From Candidatus Kuenenia stuttgartensis (lineage in GTDB: Bacteria; Planctomycetota; Phycisphaerae; Sedimentisphaerales; CAMDDF01), in assembly GCA_945890885.1 (NCBI GenBank), contig CAMDDF010000004.1, forward strand, positions 1 through 47,129: DNA of 47,129 nucleotides, in the 5' to 3' direction. Position 1 is the first letter of the stretch. The number at the start of each line of letters is the position of its first letter. The notes under the pieces were generated by a model. That model was given only the letters and a program-made list of their open reading frames with translations, did not search any database and was not told where the DNA came from. A program made the position numbers and the translations under genes. Shown piece after piece: positions 1 to 7,977 of this stretch.

Positions 1-10
1 TATTATCCAT
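1..10 (-). CDS. Start of an unidentified gene running off the left edge
   Basis: Only the first three codons (Met-Asp-Asn) lie in the window. The start is supported by a perfect AGGAGG ribosome binding site at 17-22 (minus strand) with 6 nt spacing. No function can be given. The first 10 bases match the first 10 bases of the TlpA-like gene at 1912, which may be chance or may hint at a paralogue. Confidence 0.5.
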
Positions 11-109
11 CGTATGCCTCCTGTTTTTTGGTAACATTTTAATGAGGCAACAACGGAATTTCAGTAACAAAAACTATGAGTCAACGCGCTGTTAAATTTT
101 CAAATCCAA

Positions 110-210
110 AACGCCGAAGGCGTTCAACAACGATAGCCCCCAGTAAAGAGCGAAGCGATGCAACTGGGGGTAAAAATCCACCACCGCACAACCCGACCCC
201 AATGGGGTCG
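110..210. repeat. Three tandem hairpins in the left spacer
   Basis: Three perfect inverted repeats follow one another: AACGCC/GGCGTT at 110-124, CCCCCAGT/ACTGGGGG at 137-170, and CGACCCC/GGGGTCG at 194-210. The open frames across 76-484 cross these repeats and do not look like protein. The hairpins lie between the gene starting at position 10 and the 3' end of the methyltransferase gene. They could be REP-like elements or part of the dispersed repeat system; there is no clear U-tract, so terminator function is doubtful. Confidence 0.6.
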
Positions 211-241
211 AACACTTACACCAAACCCAGCCCCTGCCTCT

Positions 242-314
242 TGTCATCCCGAGCGAGCGAAGCGACGAGGGATCTATCCTTTGACTAAAAACTCAAAACT
301 AAGCACTAAAGACT
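242..314. repeat. Dispersed repeat, families A and D
   Basis: Positions 242-274 carry family A (a CATCCCGAGCG...AGCGA..GGGATC unit), also present at 5143-5170 and, inverted, at 13258-13284. Positions 283-314 carry family D (ACTAAAAACTCAAAACTAAGCACTAAAGAC type), whose inverted relatives are at 13222-13250, 13289-13317 and about 18101-18122. The unit abuts the stop codon of the methyltransferase gene. The function is unknown. Confidence 0.6.
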
Positions 315-1194
315 ATTTAACTGCTTTCATTGCTTTGATATGTGCAGGCGTAGTTCCGCAGCACCCGCCGATTATATTTGCACCTGCCGCAACAAGCCCT
401 TTGACCTGCTTGGCCATATCTTCCGGCGATTCAGGGAACACATCTTTGCCGTCAATATTCTGCGGCAACCCCGCATTGGCATGAACAAGAATCGGAACAC
501 TCGAAGACACCGCACGCATTTCCTTGACAATATCAATCATCCTTGCGATTCCATTGCCGCAGTTGGTGCCTATCACATCCGCCCCTGCCGCGATAGAAGC
601 CTTGGCCGCGTCAGCAGGCGAAACACCCATCATAGTTCTGTATCCTCCATGAGCAGTTTTTTCAAATGTAAAAGTACATATCACTTCGAGTTTTGTATTT
701 TCTTTAGTCGCCTTGATAGCAAGACAAGCCTCATCAATCGCGCTCATCGTCTCGATGCAGACAGCATCAGCGCCGCCCTTTTCGAGCGCCACCGCTTGCT
801 CTTTGAAAGAGTTATAAAGATCATCTTCGCTAACATCACCCATCACAAGAAGTTTTCCTGTCGGCCCGATAGATGCAATAACCCAACCTTTGTTCCCTAT
901 CGCCTTCTTTGATATTCTCGCTGCCGCCTCATTAAGCTCCGCGGCACGATTCGCCAGCCCGTAATGCTCCAGCTTATACGACGTACCGCCGAAGCTATCG
1001 GTTTCAATCATATCAGCGCCGGCATCAACATAGCTTTGGGCCACATCGAAAACATCGTCGGGTCGTTCAACGCACCATAACTCCGGACATTCACCCGGCT
1101 GTAGACCCTTCTTTTGCAGAAAAGTTCCCCACGCACCATCTGAAAACAGAATTTTACCGCCCTTGACAGCATCTACAATCCGACCTAAACCCAT
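313..1194 (-). CDS. Homocysteine S-methyltransferase domain protein (MetH N-terminal type)
   Basis: This 293-aa protein is a stand-alone homocysteine-binding barrel like the N-terminal module of cobalamin-dependent methionine synthase. Family knowledge says such enzymes move a methyl group onto homocysteine thiolate bound to zinc. The three expected zinc cysteines are visible: one in GTNCGNG (residue 212) and the pair in GGCCGTTP (278-279) near the C-terminus. DGAWGT and ETDSFGG near the N-terminus are also typical. There is no cobalamin-binding or folate domain, so a separate corrinoid protein would be the methyl donor; none is in the window. An upstream in-frame TTG at 1200 is rejected because AAGGAG lies 7 nt before the ATG at 1194 but only 1 nt from the TTG. 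The exact substrate is uncertain. Confidence 0.85.
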   Translation of the reverse strand: MGLGRIVDAVKGGKILFSDGAWGTFLQKKGLQPGECPELWCVERPDDVFDVAQSYVDAGADMIETDSFGGTSYKLEHYGLANRAAELNEAAARISKKAIGNKGWVIASIGPTGKLLVMGDVSEDDLYNSFKEQAVALEKGGADAVCIETMSAIDEACLAIKATKENTKLEVICTFTFEKTAHGGYRTMMGVSPADAAKASIAAGADVIGTNCGNGIARMIDIVKEMRAVSSSVPILVHANAGLPQNIDGKDVFPESPEDMAKQVKGLVAAGANIIGGCCGTTPAHIKAMKAVK

Positions 1195-1240
1195 TAGCAA
1201 TCTCCTTAGACTGACATTTCAAACGCCAGAACAGAACAAT

Positions 1241-1912
1241 TTATTTGCTTTTTACAATCTGCTTTAGCTCCGTCAGCGACGGCGAACCAATATAAACAAT
1301 TTTAACAACGCCATCTTTACCAATATGCATCGCTGCGGGCCTGCCTTGGGATGCCGGAATCGGATATATCGTCCCCATACTCTCAAAACCTGCACTGGCA
1401 ATAGCTACAGTGTAACCAATTTTCCTGCCATCTATAAAATCCTTAACCGTGCTGTCAGGCTCATCCGATACTGCCAGAATTTTCACTTCATCGCCCATAT
1501 CTTTCTGAAGAACATTTAGCGATGGAATCTCTTCAACGCAATATTTACACCAAGTTGCCCAGAACACCAGCACAACTTCCTTGCCCGTAAAATCACTCAG
1601 CTTTATATCGCTTCCATCAAGCCCCTTAACCGCAAAATCCGGTGCTTTCCGGCCATAAAGTTGCGATTCGATAGCATCCCATGTACGATTGTACAACTTC
1701 GTCTGAGCAGCTATAATATCCGCCAGTTTGTACTCCTTGGCTGCATCAAAAGGAACAGCTTGGTAAACTTTTCCAGGCACAGACACAACGGACGCATCCT
1801 GATTATCCCCACTTCTTGCATATATGATATAGCCGACTACCGCGATTATAACCAAAAAAACCGCCAAGATCGGCCATCGCCTATTTTGGGAGGAATTGTC
1901 ATTATTATCCAT
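1241..1912 (-). CDS. Membrane-anchored TlpA/ResA-like thioredoxin
   Basis: This 223-aa protein has an N-terminal hydrophobic anchor (about residues 13-32) followed by a redoxin domain. The active site WCKYC sits in VFWATWCKYCVEE, the usual TlpA/ResA context, so it should act as a thiol-disulfide oxidoreductase outside the cytoplasmic membrane. A cis-Pro candidate is in PIPASQGRPAAM. About 80 residues lie between the anchor and the thioredoxin fold, longer than a minimal ResA. AGGAG lies 8 nt before the ATG. It sits 46 nt upstream of the methyltransferase gene on the same strand, so co-transcription is likely, but a shared pathway is not obvious. Confidence 0.85.
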   Translation of the reverse strand: MDNNDNSSQNRRWPILAVFLVIIAVVGYIIYARSGDNQDASVVSVPGKVYQAVPFDAAKEYKLADIIAAQTKLYNRTWDAIESQLYGRKAPDFAVKGLDGSDIKLSDFTGKEVVLVFWATWCKYCVEEIPSLNVLQKDMGDEVKILAVSDEPDSTVKDFIDGRKIGYTVAIASAGFESMGTIYPIPASQGRPAAMHIGKDGVVKIVYIGSPSLTELKQIVKSK

Positions 1913-2115
1913 ACTTTTTCTCCTGCTTTTGTCGATTTAATTTCTATCCACACCTTGTACGCGATAAGATACACTTTGTTTTCACAAAAAACAATTAGAA
2001 AATCATCCTCATTCCGCCTTTAACCAGCAAAATACCTTGACAAAACCACCGTAACAACCATATTATGACGGGTTATGTAGTTTTTCTTGAATTGTACTAT
2101 TTGCGGAGACTAAAA

Positions 2116-3570
2116 TTGGAATCACGTTGCGTCAAGACGGTATGTATTGTCTTATTATTAACAGCATCAACATACTTTTCGGGCTGTACGGATAGTTCTA
2201 AATCAAAAGAGCAAAAGCAGGCTCATAAAGCAGTCAAGCAGGCTTTACAGGAATTTGCCAAAAACGGAGATATGCAGCAAGTGCAATCTATCCTCCGCTC
2301 GGTACCATCTCAGGGAGCTGGCCCAGCAATTGATATAATAAAAGCCAATGTCTCGCTGACACAGGCAAGTGATTCCTCTGCAAAACTTCCATCCACAGAA
2401 AAAACCGCGAATGAATCGCTTACAGAAATAAAAAATCTTACCTCAAGAATTAACGCGATGATTCTGAAAAAGGATCAGACCGCCGATGCCATCCAGCAGC
2501 GTAAAACTATGCTTGATACGCTCCAGAACGGTTCAGAAGACGCTCTTGGCCTAAAGGGACTGCAAGACATCAGAAACGAACGGGAAGCTTCAAAAACAGA
2601 AATCGAAGAGCAGATTGCCAAGCTGAATGAGCAAGCCAATCAAGCCAAAACCGAAGCCGAGAATATCCAGGCCAAGGCCAACGAATACTTTGAAAAAGCC
2701 CGCATAACAACTGATTTAGCCGAACAGGCAAAAATCGAACAGCAAGCCAACGGCGTACTCGCAGGCGATTCAAATTCAACAGGCAAATCTTACTATATGA
2801 GCCAGTATCAAGATGCACTTGACCAGGTCGCCAGCCTTGACAGCAACCTTGAAATAATCAGCATTGAGCTTGAAAACTTAAATTCGGAAATAGCGCAGAC
2901 CAGCCAAAAAATTCAGGACTACAAAGCGGCTGACGCTCAGTTGGATCTTCAGCAGACGATTACGTCCATGACTTCGCAAATCGATCAATTGAACGGCGCA
3001 ATGAATTCAAAACTGTCAGGACTTAACGAGACTGTCGCTGAATACAAAAAAATATCCAACGAGGCGGTTCAATTCCTCGACACTGCAATAAGCACATTCA
3101 ACCGCATACCAAGAGACAATTCGGATATCCAGCAAATCGTAAAATTGCTCCAGGCCGATGCGTTATCAACAAAGGCCGCTCTTCTGGCAGACCAGTCCAC
3201 TTTCTACGCAATGATTTCGGCGAATCTCTCAGCGATTGCAGCGCCTGCTGACAAATCAGTTTCTTCTTCGCTGCTTACAGGCTCGGAAGATTACAAAGCC
3301 GCCGCTGTCAAAATCACACAGGATGCCTTTGACGGGTTTGACCTTGCTGATACGGAATATGAGGGACTTAATTTCAAGCCCAATTGCCCCGTAATAAGGA
3401 ATAGATTGCTTAACCTTTTTGGGAAAGCAAAGCTGGCTGTCCTTTTTGAGAAAACGGAGATTTACGCCGCCGCCGCTGAATCTGCCAAAACCATAGTTGC
3501 CGAAGCTACCAATTGCACAGAAGAACTTCAGGACAGCTACATCACAAAAACATTAGATAGCTTAAAATAA
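2116..3570 (+). CDS. Coiled-coil lipoprotein of unknown function
   Basis: I do not recognise a named family. The protein (about 484 aa) starts with a basic-hydrophobic segment and a lipobox-like STYFSGC, so it is probably a lipoprotein. From about residue 75 it is rich in Gln, Glu, Lys and Ala with heptad-like spacing, indicating long coiled coils. The C-terminal 100 residues are more globular with four Cys. I chose the TTG at 2116 over the ATG at 2065: GGAG lies at 2105-2108, 7 nt before the TTG, and the 17 extra residues of the longer form would spoil the signal peptide. It stands alone, divergent from the tlpA-like gene. The predicted location is the periplasmic face of a membrane. Confidence 0.75.
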   Translation: MESRCVKTVCIVLLLTASTYFSGCTDSSKSKEQKQAHKAVKQALQEFAKNGDMQQVQSILRSVPSQGAGPAIDIIKANVSLTQASDSSAKLPSTEKTANESLTEIKNLTSRINAMILKKDQTADAIQQRKTMLDTLQNGSEDALGLKGLQDIRNEREASKTEIEEQIAKLNEQANQAKTEAENIQAKANEYFEKARITTDLAEQAKIEQQANGVLAGDSNSTGKSYYMSQYQDALDQVASLDSNLEIISIELENLNSEIAQTSQKIQDYKAADAQLDLQQTITSMTSQIDQLNGAMNSKLSGLNETVAEYKKISNEAVQFLDTAISTFNRIPRDNSDIQQIVKLLQADALSTKAALLADQSTFYAMISANLSAIAAPADKSVSSSLLTGSEDYKAAAVKITQDAFDGFDLADTEYEGLNFKPNCPVIRNRLLNLFGKAKLAVLFEKTEIYAAAAESAKTIVAEATNCTEELQDSYITKTLDSLK

Positions 3571-3583
3571 AATGCGATTGCCA

Positions 3584-3636
3584 AAATGAAAGCGTGAAAG
3601 TAAGCGACGGATAATTTGTAGGGCGGGGTGGTGAGT
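3584..3636. repeat. Dispersed repeat, families C and E, between convergent genes
   Basis: The segment AAAGCGTGAAAGTAAGCGAC (3588-3607) is an inverted, diverged copy of family C (TCGTGTCGCTTGCG.TCCACGCTTTCAT at 13440 and 14410). It is followed by TAGGGCGGGGTGGTGAG (3619-3635), a family E relative of the TAGGGCGGTGCTTTGACCCGCC unit found inverted at 14380-14407. It fills most of the short spacer between two convergent genes. No protein is encoded. Confidence 0.5.
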
Positions 3637-3672
3637 ATTCACTTCTCACTTCTGAATTGTAGCCATGCCGAC

Positions 3673-4935
3673 TTATCTGCTGGGAGCAGATACGGTTTCA
3701 GGCGTAATCAATACCTCAAAAATCTTTCCACGCCTGATTCTGCGTACATTAAATTCAAGATGCTCAATCTTTAGCCTGTAGTCCACCGCAGGAGTATGAC
3801 CAACTTGTTTTATGATCCACTCTGACAGATTACCGTCTGAGATGATATGTGGTGCTTTTAGCTTATCAGCGAGATTACGCATAGTTACACCTCCGCCGAC
3901 GATCCAGACGTTTTTGCTCAATGGGTGAACCATCTTCGGGAGCGTATCAAATTCATCTTCAATTTCACCAACAAGCTCTTCGACAATATCCTCCAGAGTA
4001 ATAAGCCCGACAGTACGCTTGTTTGCATCTTGCACAAGTGCCATATGTTCGTGTTCATCTACGAATGCCTTCAGGAGCTGCTGACAGGATGTATCTTCAT
4101 ATACAAACCGCAATTGGCGAATAATACCTTTCAGTGTCGGGTCAGCGGGATTGGTTCGCATTCGATAGACAAGCTCCTTAAAATTCACATAGCCTATAAT
4201 TTTATCGTGGTCTTGACCTTCTGCGACAGGAAATCGCGTGTGAGGGTCCATATGGGCGGTAATGATAGCATCGGTAAGTGTTTGAGAATTCGACAAAAAG
4301 GTTATCTGTTCTACCGGAATCATAAGGTTCTTTGCTGTTTTATTTGAAAGAGAAGTTACACCAGTAATAATATTTGCCTGATTTACAGAAATCTGTTTTG
4401 CCAGCCTGGCATAACCGGCAAGAGCATTTATTTCATCAAGATGAGCTGTATGGCTGACGGTGTGCTTTTTCTCAAAAGGCCTGTTTATGAATCTTAACAG
4501 GTTTATAACTGGTCGCAAAACAACAATGAGTATGTTAAGCGGCAAGGCGCTGCATTCCATGATATAGACATTAAAATGCACACCAATCGATTTAGGCAAT
4601 ATCTCGGTGAATTGCAGCATCAGATAAGTAAATATACCCGACGATACGCCTATTAGTTTTTCACCGAAAAGCAGGGCTACCTCGGCACCGACTATAGTTG
4701 CTCCTACCGTGTGAGCTATGGTATTTAATGTAAGAATAACGGTTATAGGCAACTCGATTTGTTCTTTGAATCGATGGATAATTTTGCCAATCTTTGGCTT
4801 GCGTTTTTCCAGCGACGCCAGCTCCCCTGGCGATAGGCTCAACAGCGCCGCCTCCACCAATGAACAAACACTTGATACGCCCAATGCTATTAACGCGCCA
4901 ATTATAAGAGCGGCAATGCTGCCTTCTGAATTCAT
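3673..4935 (-). CDS. CNNM/DUF21 membrane protein with CBS pair and CorC/HlyC domain
   Basis: The 420-aa protein has the order expected of the hemolysin-related CNNM/CorB family. An N-terminal DUF21 domain with several membrane segments (about residues 8-150) is followed by two CBS domains (about 205-325) and a C-terminal CorC_HlyC-like domain (about 340-415). Family members are linked to Mg2+/cation export and resistance; CBS pairs usually bind adenine nucleotides. The VGEIEDEFD stretch between the CBS pair and the C-terminal domain is characteristic. TTGGAG lies 8 nt before the ATG. The gene converges on the coiled-coil lipoprotein gene and appears monocistronic. The ion specificity cannot be read from the sequence. 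Confidence 0.88.
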   Translation of the reverse strand: MNSEGSIAALIIGALIALGVSSVCSLVEAALLSLSPGELASLEKRKPKIGKIIHRFKEQIELPITVILTLNTIAHTVGATIVGAEVALLFGEKLIGVSSGIFTYLMLQFTEILPKSIGVHFNVYIMECSALPLNILIVVLRPVINLLRFINRPFEKKHTVSHTAHLDEINALAGYARLAKQISVNQANIITGVTSLSNKTAKNLMIPVEQITFLSNSQTLTDAIITAHMDPHTRFPVAEGQDHDKIIGYVNFKELVYRMRTNPADPTLKGIIRQLRFVYEDTSCQQLLKAFVDEHEHMALVQDANKRTVGLITLEDIVEELVGEIEDEFDTLPKMVHPLSKNVWIVGGGVTMRNLADKLKAPHIISDGNLSEWIIKQVGHTPAVDYRLKIEHLEFNVRRIRRGKIFEVLITPETVSAPSR

Positions 4936-5072
4936 CGTTTCAACTCCAATCGTGTTTTTTACAAAAAAAAGAGCGTAAAACCTTTATACTATTTTATACC
5001 TCATAATTATACTTCTTCCGTTTAGTTTCACCCACCAAATTCCCTTTTCAAAAACAATTATAACCCCTCCAC

Positions 5073-5170
5073 CTGTCATCCCCAAGCAGGCTGGGATCCA
5101 GAAATAGAAGCCGAGTTGCGGAAGCAACCGGATAATTCCCCGTTGTCATCCCGAGCGTAGCCGAGGGATC
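5073..5170. repeat. Dispersed repeat, families B and A
   Basis: Positions 5073-5135 (CTGTCATCCCC...GGATCCAGAA.TAGAAGCCGAGT.GCGGAAGC.ACCGGATAA) are an inverted copy of the family B unit at 13336-13399. Positions 5143-5170 are a family A unit. The same A and B modules occur together in the 13222-13468 spacer but in different order and orientation. Confidence 0.65.
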
Positions 5171-5465
5171 ACTTTTGTTCTTTGCGGCCAACGGTCGACG
5201 ATTTTCCTCTTACGCCTTCTCTACAAATTAAATTTGCGTCTAAAAAAACCAACCTGATTAAAAAATCGGTGTAATTTGTGAAATTTGTTGTAAAAAAAAC
5301 TTGACGATTTTTAGGCCGAATTGAGCAATCCACAATATCTACTATTCATTTTTGCCCAAAAACCATGAAAAACCACCCGAAAGTCACCAAAGTTTAGGTA
5401 AACATTGAGCGCAAACCGTTTAACTTTTGCACCCTTCTAATTTCTCACTTTTGACCTCTAAATTC

Positions 5466-5500
5466 TTTCATTTAAATAACTTACAGTGATTTAAATGAAA
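5466..5500. repeat. Perfect 12-bp AT-rich inverted repeat
   Basis: TTTCATTTAAAT (5466-5477) and ATTTAAATGAAA (5489-5500) are perfect reverse complements separated by 11 nt. The low GC content makes it a poor terminator. The one-turn-plus spacing would fit a dimeric regulator site, but no adjacent gene start on either side makes an operator obvious. Confidence 0.6.
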
Positions 5501-5533
5501 AGTCTTATCGTACTTAGTGTCGCATTACCTACC

Positions 5534-5583
5534 CAAAAAACCGGCTAGCAACACCAAAAACGCCTATCTAGCCTTTTTATTTT
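5534..5583 (-). terminator. Bidirectional terminator after the kinase-phosphatase genes
   Basis: GGCTAG (5543-5548) pairs with CTAGCC (5568-5573). On the minus strand the stem is followed by a T-run (A-run at 5535-5540 of the plus strand); on the plus strand it is followed by TTTTTATTTT. It lies about 100 nt downstream of the phosphatase stop, so termination of that operon is the likely role. The 6-bp stem with a 19-nt loop is modest. Confidence 0.5.
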
Positions 5584-5683
5584 CCGAAAAAACCTCAAAT
5601 TTTCCAATTTTTTACCCCATTTTTAATGTGGATTTGGAAATTCCGAAATTTTTAACCCCAAATATTACTTAATTTGGGCTAAT

Positions 5684-6532
5684 TTATGCGATGGATGCCA
5701 GCGGCAATATACAGCTAATGAGTTCATCAATGCTGTATTTTTTTGAGCAATTGAATCTTACTACCACGCCGTGACTATGGTCGGATGCAATGATGAGCAT
5801 CCTATCGGTATATCGGTCAAACCCAGTCGGCTGACTCTGATGGCCGACAATAAATGTATCAACATCAAAAATCCCCGCAAGCTTGTTGATAATCTCCGGG
5901 CTTTGTCTTCTGCCCCAGGTAAACAGGTACGCAGATTGCGGGCGAACAATATCATTGACTTTGAGGTGCCGATTTAAAATGCCAGGTTCAAATTTTTCAA
6001 AAAGCCTGTCGGCTGGCAGCGAATGCGAAATCATAATCCGGTTAGGACACATTATCGCCAGAGGCTGAGCGAAAAGCAGCCTTGCCATTTCAAGGTCGAT
6101 ATTTTCCGATTCCTTTTTAAAATATCGCCTCATAGCATCCCGCATAGACTGATTCATTTCCTTGCCATTTTTCATAACCTCGCTTCTGCTTATAAAAGCG
6201 GTGTCGTGATTGCCTAGCAGAAAATGAACATTATCGGGATACTCAATTTTGAGCTTTACCGCGTCGATGAGCAATTGAAATGAAAGACAGCCGCCAGAAT
6301 CGTCCTCCGGGCCGCCGTGAATGAGTTCCTGCAAAATAATGTGTGTGTTCGGATTTTTATCGAGTTTGGCAAGACTTACGATTCTTTCAAAGTTCCTTCG
6401 ATTGCCGTGCAAATCGCCGCTTACAATAACATCAGCGTCAGCAGGCAGAAAAACGGTATTGGCTTTTCTGAACTTGTCCGACTGGTGTGCCGAAGCGCCA
6501 TCTTTAAGTATTTGCAGGACTTGCTGTGCCAT
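5684..6532 (-). CDS. PPP-like metallophosphoesterase (candidate protein phosphatase)
   Basis: The 282-aa protein has calcineurin-type metal-binding motifs: GDLHGN (residues 39-44), GNHD (107-110), a histidine in ISHS and GHQ near residue 230. Instead of the usual GDxxDRG block it has QELIHGGPEDD (68-78), which suggests a distinct subfamily. The likely activity is removal of phosphate from Ser/Thr, inferred from the fold and from its partner gene. The start is the ATG at 6532, with AAGG 5 nt upstream; a TTG seven codons earlier lacks a site. It overlaps the end of the kinase gene by 29 nt, so the two are probably translated together. Confidence 0.82.
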   Translation of the reverse strand: MAQQVLQILKDGASAHQSDKFRKANTVFLPADADVIVSGDLHGNRRNFERIVSLAKLDKNPNTHIILQELIHGGPEDDSGGCLSFQLLIDAVKLKIEYPDNVHFLLGNHDTAFISRSEVMKNGKEMNQSMRDAMRRYFKKESENIDLEMARLLFAQPLAIMCPNRIMISHSLPADRLFEKFEPGILNRHLKVNDIVRPQSAYLFTWGRRQSPEIINKLAGIFDVDTFIVGHQSQPTGFDRYTDRMLIIASDHSHGVVVRFNCSKKYSIDELISCILPLASIA

Positions 6533-7382
6533 TTGCCTTGATCTTATTGCCAAAAATACTGTGGATTAAAAGGTCAAGCCTTGAAATAATATCCGACATA
6601 TTGGAAGGCCTTCTCAACGGGTCTTCGTTTACGCATTCCATTATGAGTTTTGAAATGCCGGGATTGATTTTAGGCTGAATCTGCGAAGGTGATCTGACTT
6701 CCGCAGCAACACCGGTAAGCGATGCAATGGTTAAGCCGGAATTATTCTGCGGTATCAGCGTCGGCACATTCTTGCCGGTAAACGCCCAGTACATCGTAGC
6801 GCCAAGATTGAAAACATCGGTTCTGTAATCAAGCCTATGCCGCCTAACCTGTTCAGGTGCGATATAATCGGGCGTACCCTGTATCCTGGTCTTTATAGTG
6901 CCTATTTTACAGCCCTGGCCAAGGTCGATAATCCTGATCTGGCCTTCTTTGTTAATCATTATGTTATTGGGCTTAAGGTCGCAATGAATATAACCTTTAG
7001 CGTGCATAGCGTTTAAAGCTGTGGCTACCATCCTGAAAACCAGACAGCAGTCTATAAGGCTAAGGCCCCGGTAGTTTTCGAGCGTTTCGCCCTCGAAATA
7101 CTCCATAGACATAAGCAACTCGTTGACTTTCAATAACTTACGTCTTTTGATGAGTTTGTAGCATTTCCTGATATAAGGGTGGTCAACTTGCTGAGCAATT
7201 TTGTATTCGTTTTCAATCTGCTCAAAAATTCTGGTATCTTCGGGCCTTTCGAGAATTGCCCTTTTTAGCGCAATCTGGCTGTTAGTCTGGTCATCTTTTG
7301 CAAGATAGATGGTGCTTCTGGCACCAACGCCCAGCTTTTTCAAAATTGTGAAACCCGGTAAATCTACTACTTCTGGTGGCAT
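6504..7382 (-). CDS. Eukaryotic-type Ser/Thr protein kinase, soluble
   Basis: The 292 aa are almost all kinase domain. Visible are the glycine loop GVGARS (18-23), the ATP lysine (K40), the catalytic loop HCDLKPNN (D135, N140), a DLG metal motif (153-155) and GTPDYIAPEQ (169-178). The HRD arginine is Cys, so this is a non-RD kinase, probably not controlled by activation-loop phosphorylation. There is no transmembrane segment or sensor domain, unlike many planctomycete kinases. Its 3' end overlaps the phosphatase gene, which points to a writer/eraser pair acting on a common target. No SD is obvious before the ATG. Substrates are unknown. Confidence 0.9.
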   Translation of the reverse strand: MPPEVVDLPGFTILKKLGVGARSTIYLAKDDQTNSQIALKRAILERPEDTRIFEQIENEYKIAQQVDHPYIRKCYKLIKRRKLLKVNELLMSMEYFEGETLENYRGLSLIDCCLVFRMVATALNAMHAKGYIHCDLKPNNIMINKEGQIRIIDLGQGCKIGTIKTRIQGTPDYIAPEQVRRHRLDYRTDVFNLGATMYWAFTGKNVPTLIPQNNSGLTIASLTGVAAEVRSPSQIQPKINPGISKLIMECVNEDPLRRPSNMSDIISRLDLLIHSIFGNKIKANGTASPANT

Positions 7383-7622
7383 AATCTTTGTTTTCTAAAT
7401 CCAATAACTAAAAAAATATACAATAAAATCAATGGGATTCAAAATAGGTACAAGTGCCTAGCTCCCTTAAATCGCCCCAACAAGGCGCATCACTATTTAG
7501 TTAAAGATAGCGATTTAAAGAAATTATACAATATTTTTTTTAGTATTTGATAAAAATTACGCTTTGCAGGCTTGACTTTTTTTATAAAATATGGAAAATG
7601 CTCTGTCTTGGTTGTATTTTAA

Positions 7623-7695
7623 TCCCCGATAGCTCAATCGGTAGAGCGAGCGGCTGTTAACCGCTAGGTCGTAGGTTCAAATCCTACTCGGGGAG
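7623..7695 (+). tRNA. tRNA-Asn (GTT)
   Basis: The 73-nt sequence folds as a full cloverleaf. The acceptor stem TCCCCGA pairs with TCGGGGA, the anticodon stem AGCGG pairs with CCGCT around CTGTTAA, and the T arm is GTAGG TTCAAAT CCTAC. The anticodon GTT specifies Asn. CCA is not encoded. A partial, decayed copy lies at 9116-9151, beyond rsgA. Confidence 0.96.
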
Positions 7696-7700
7696 TTTTT

Positions 7701-7737
7701 AAACCCTTGTAAAATAAGCACTTACAAGGGTTTTTTT
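7701..7737 (+). terminator. Rho-independent terminator of tRNA-Asn
   Basis: AAACCCTTGTAA (7701-7712) pairs perfectly with TTACAAGGGTTT (7722-7733) and is followed by further T residues. It begins six bases after the tRNA end. Confidence 0.85.
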
Positions 7738-7800
7738 GTTGATTGGAATAATGGTTGGAATAATGCTTGACTTCAGGGGGTCTAGCTGGACGAAATATCG

Positions 7801-7977
7801 ATGAGGATGTTAGAAACGAATCTTTTTTACTCTTGGTGTGTAGAGAATACACTTGTGGAATCGCGGCTGGAAGATAAAATTATTGGCAATACTAATGACG
7901 GTCATCAGCGGGAAGTTACTCGTGAAATGTTGAATCAGGAAAAAAGTATCGAAAAATGGATAATACGCTCAAATTAG
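7801..7977 (+). CDS. Possible 58-aa ORF or gene remnant before rsgA
   Basis: The ATG at 7801 opens a 58-codon frame whose composition looks protein-like (motifs NTNDGHQREVT and NQEKSIEKW), and it overlaps the rsgA start by 22 nt. I do not recognise a family. There is no SD site. The frame is closed upstream by a TAG a few codons away. It lies between tRNA-Asn and rsgA, inside the suspected integrated segment, so it may be the tail of a lost gene instead of a working one. Confidence 0.3.
   Translation: MRMLETNLFYSWCVENTLVESRLEDKIIGNTNDGHQREVTREMLNQEKSIEKWIIRSN

Larger units (their letters stand above)
4936..5683. other. 748-bp gene-free spacer
   Basis: No coding frame is convincing here on either strand. 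The left third holds dispersed repeats (5073-5170). The right two-thirds is AT-rich, with a perfect 12-bp inverted repeat (5466-5500) and a bidirectional terminator (5534-5583). The stretch 5280-5460 has no recognisable feature; a small RNA ending at the terminator is possible but there is no good promoter. Confidence 0.5.

Noticed and set aside
76-484. Two overlapping plus-strand ORFs (70 and 108 aa)
   Set aside because: They run through hairpins and dispersed repeats, and the second crosses antisense into the methyltransferase gene.
5073-5170. Possible CRISPR or direct repeat array
   Set aside because: Repeat modules are of different sequence and not regularly spaced; no cas genes are present.
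7664-7852. Minus-strand ORF of 62 aa ending GFEPTT
   Set aside because: It is the antisense reading of the tRNA-Asn T arm and terminator, a common annotation artefact.
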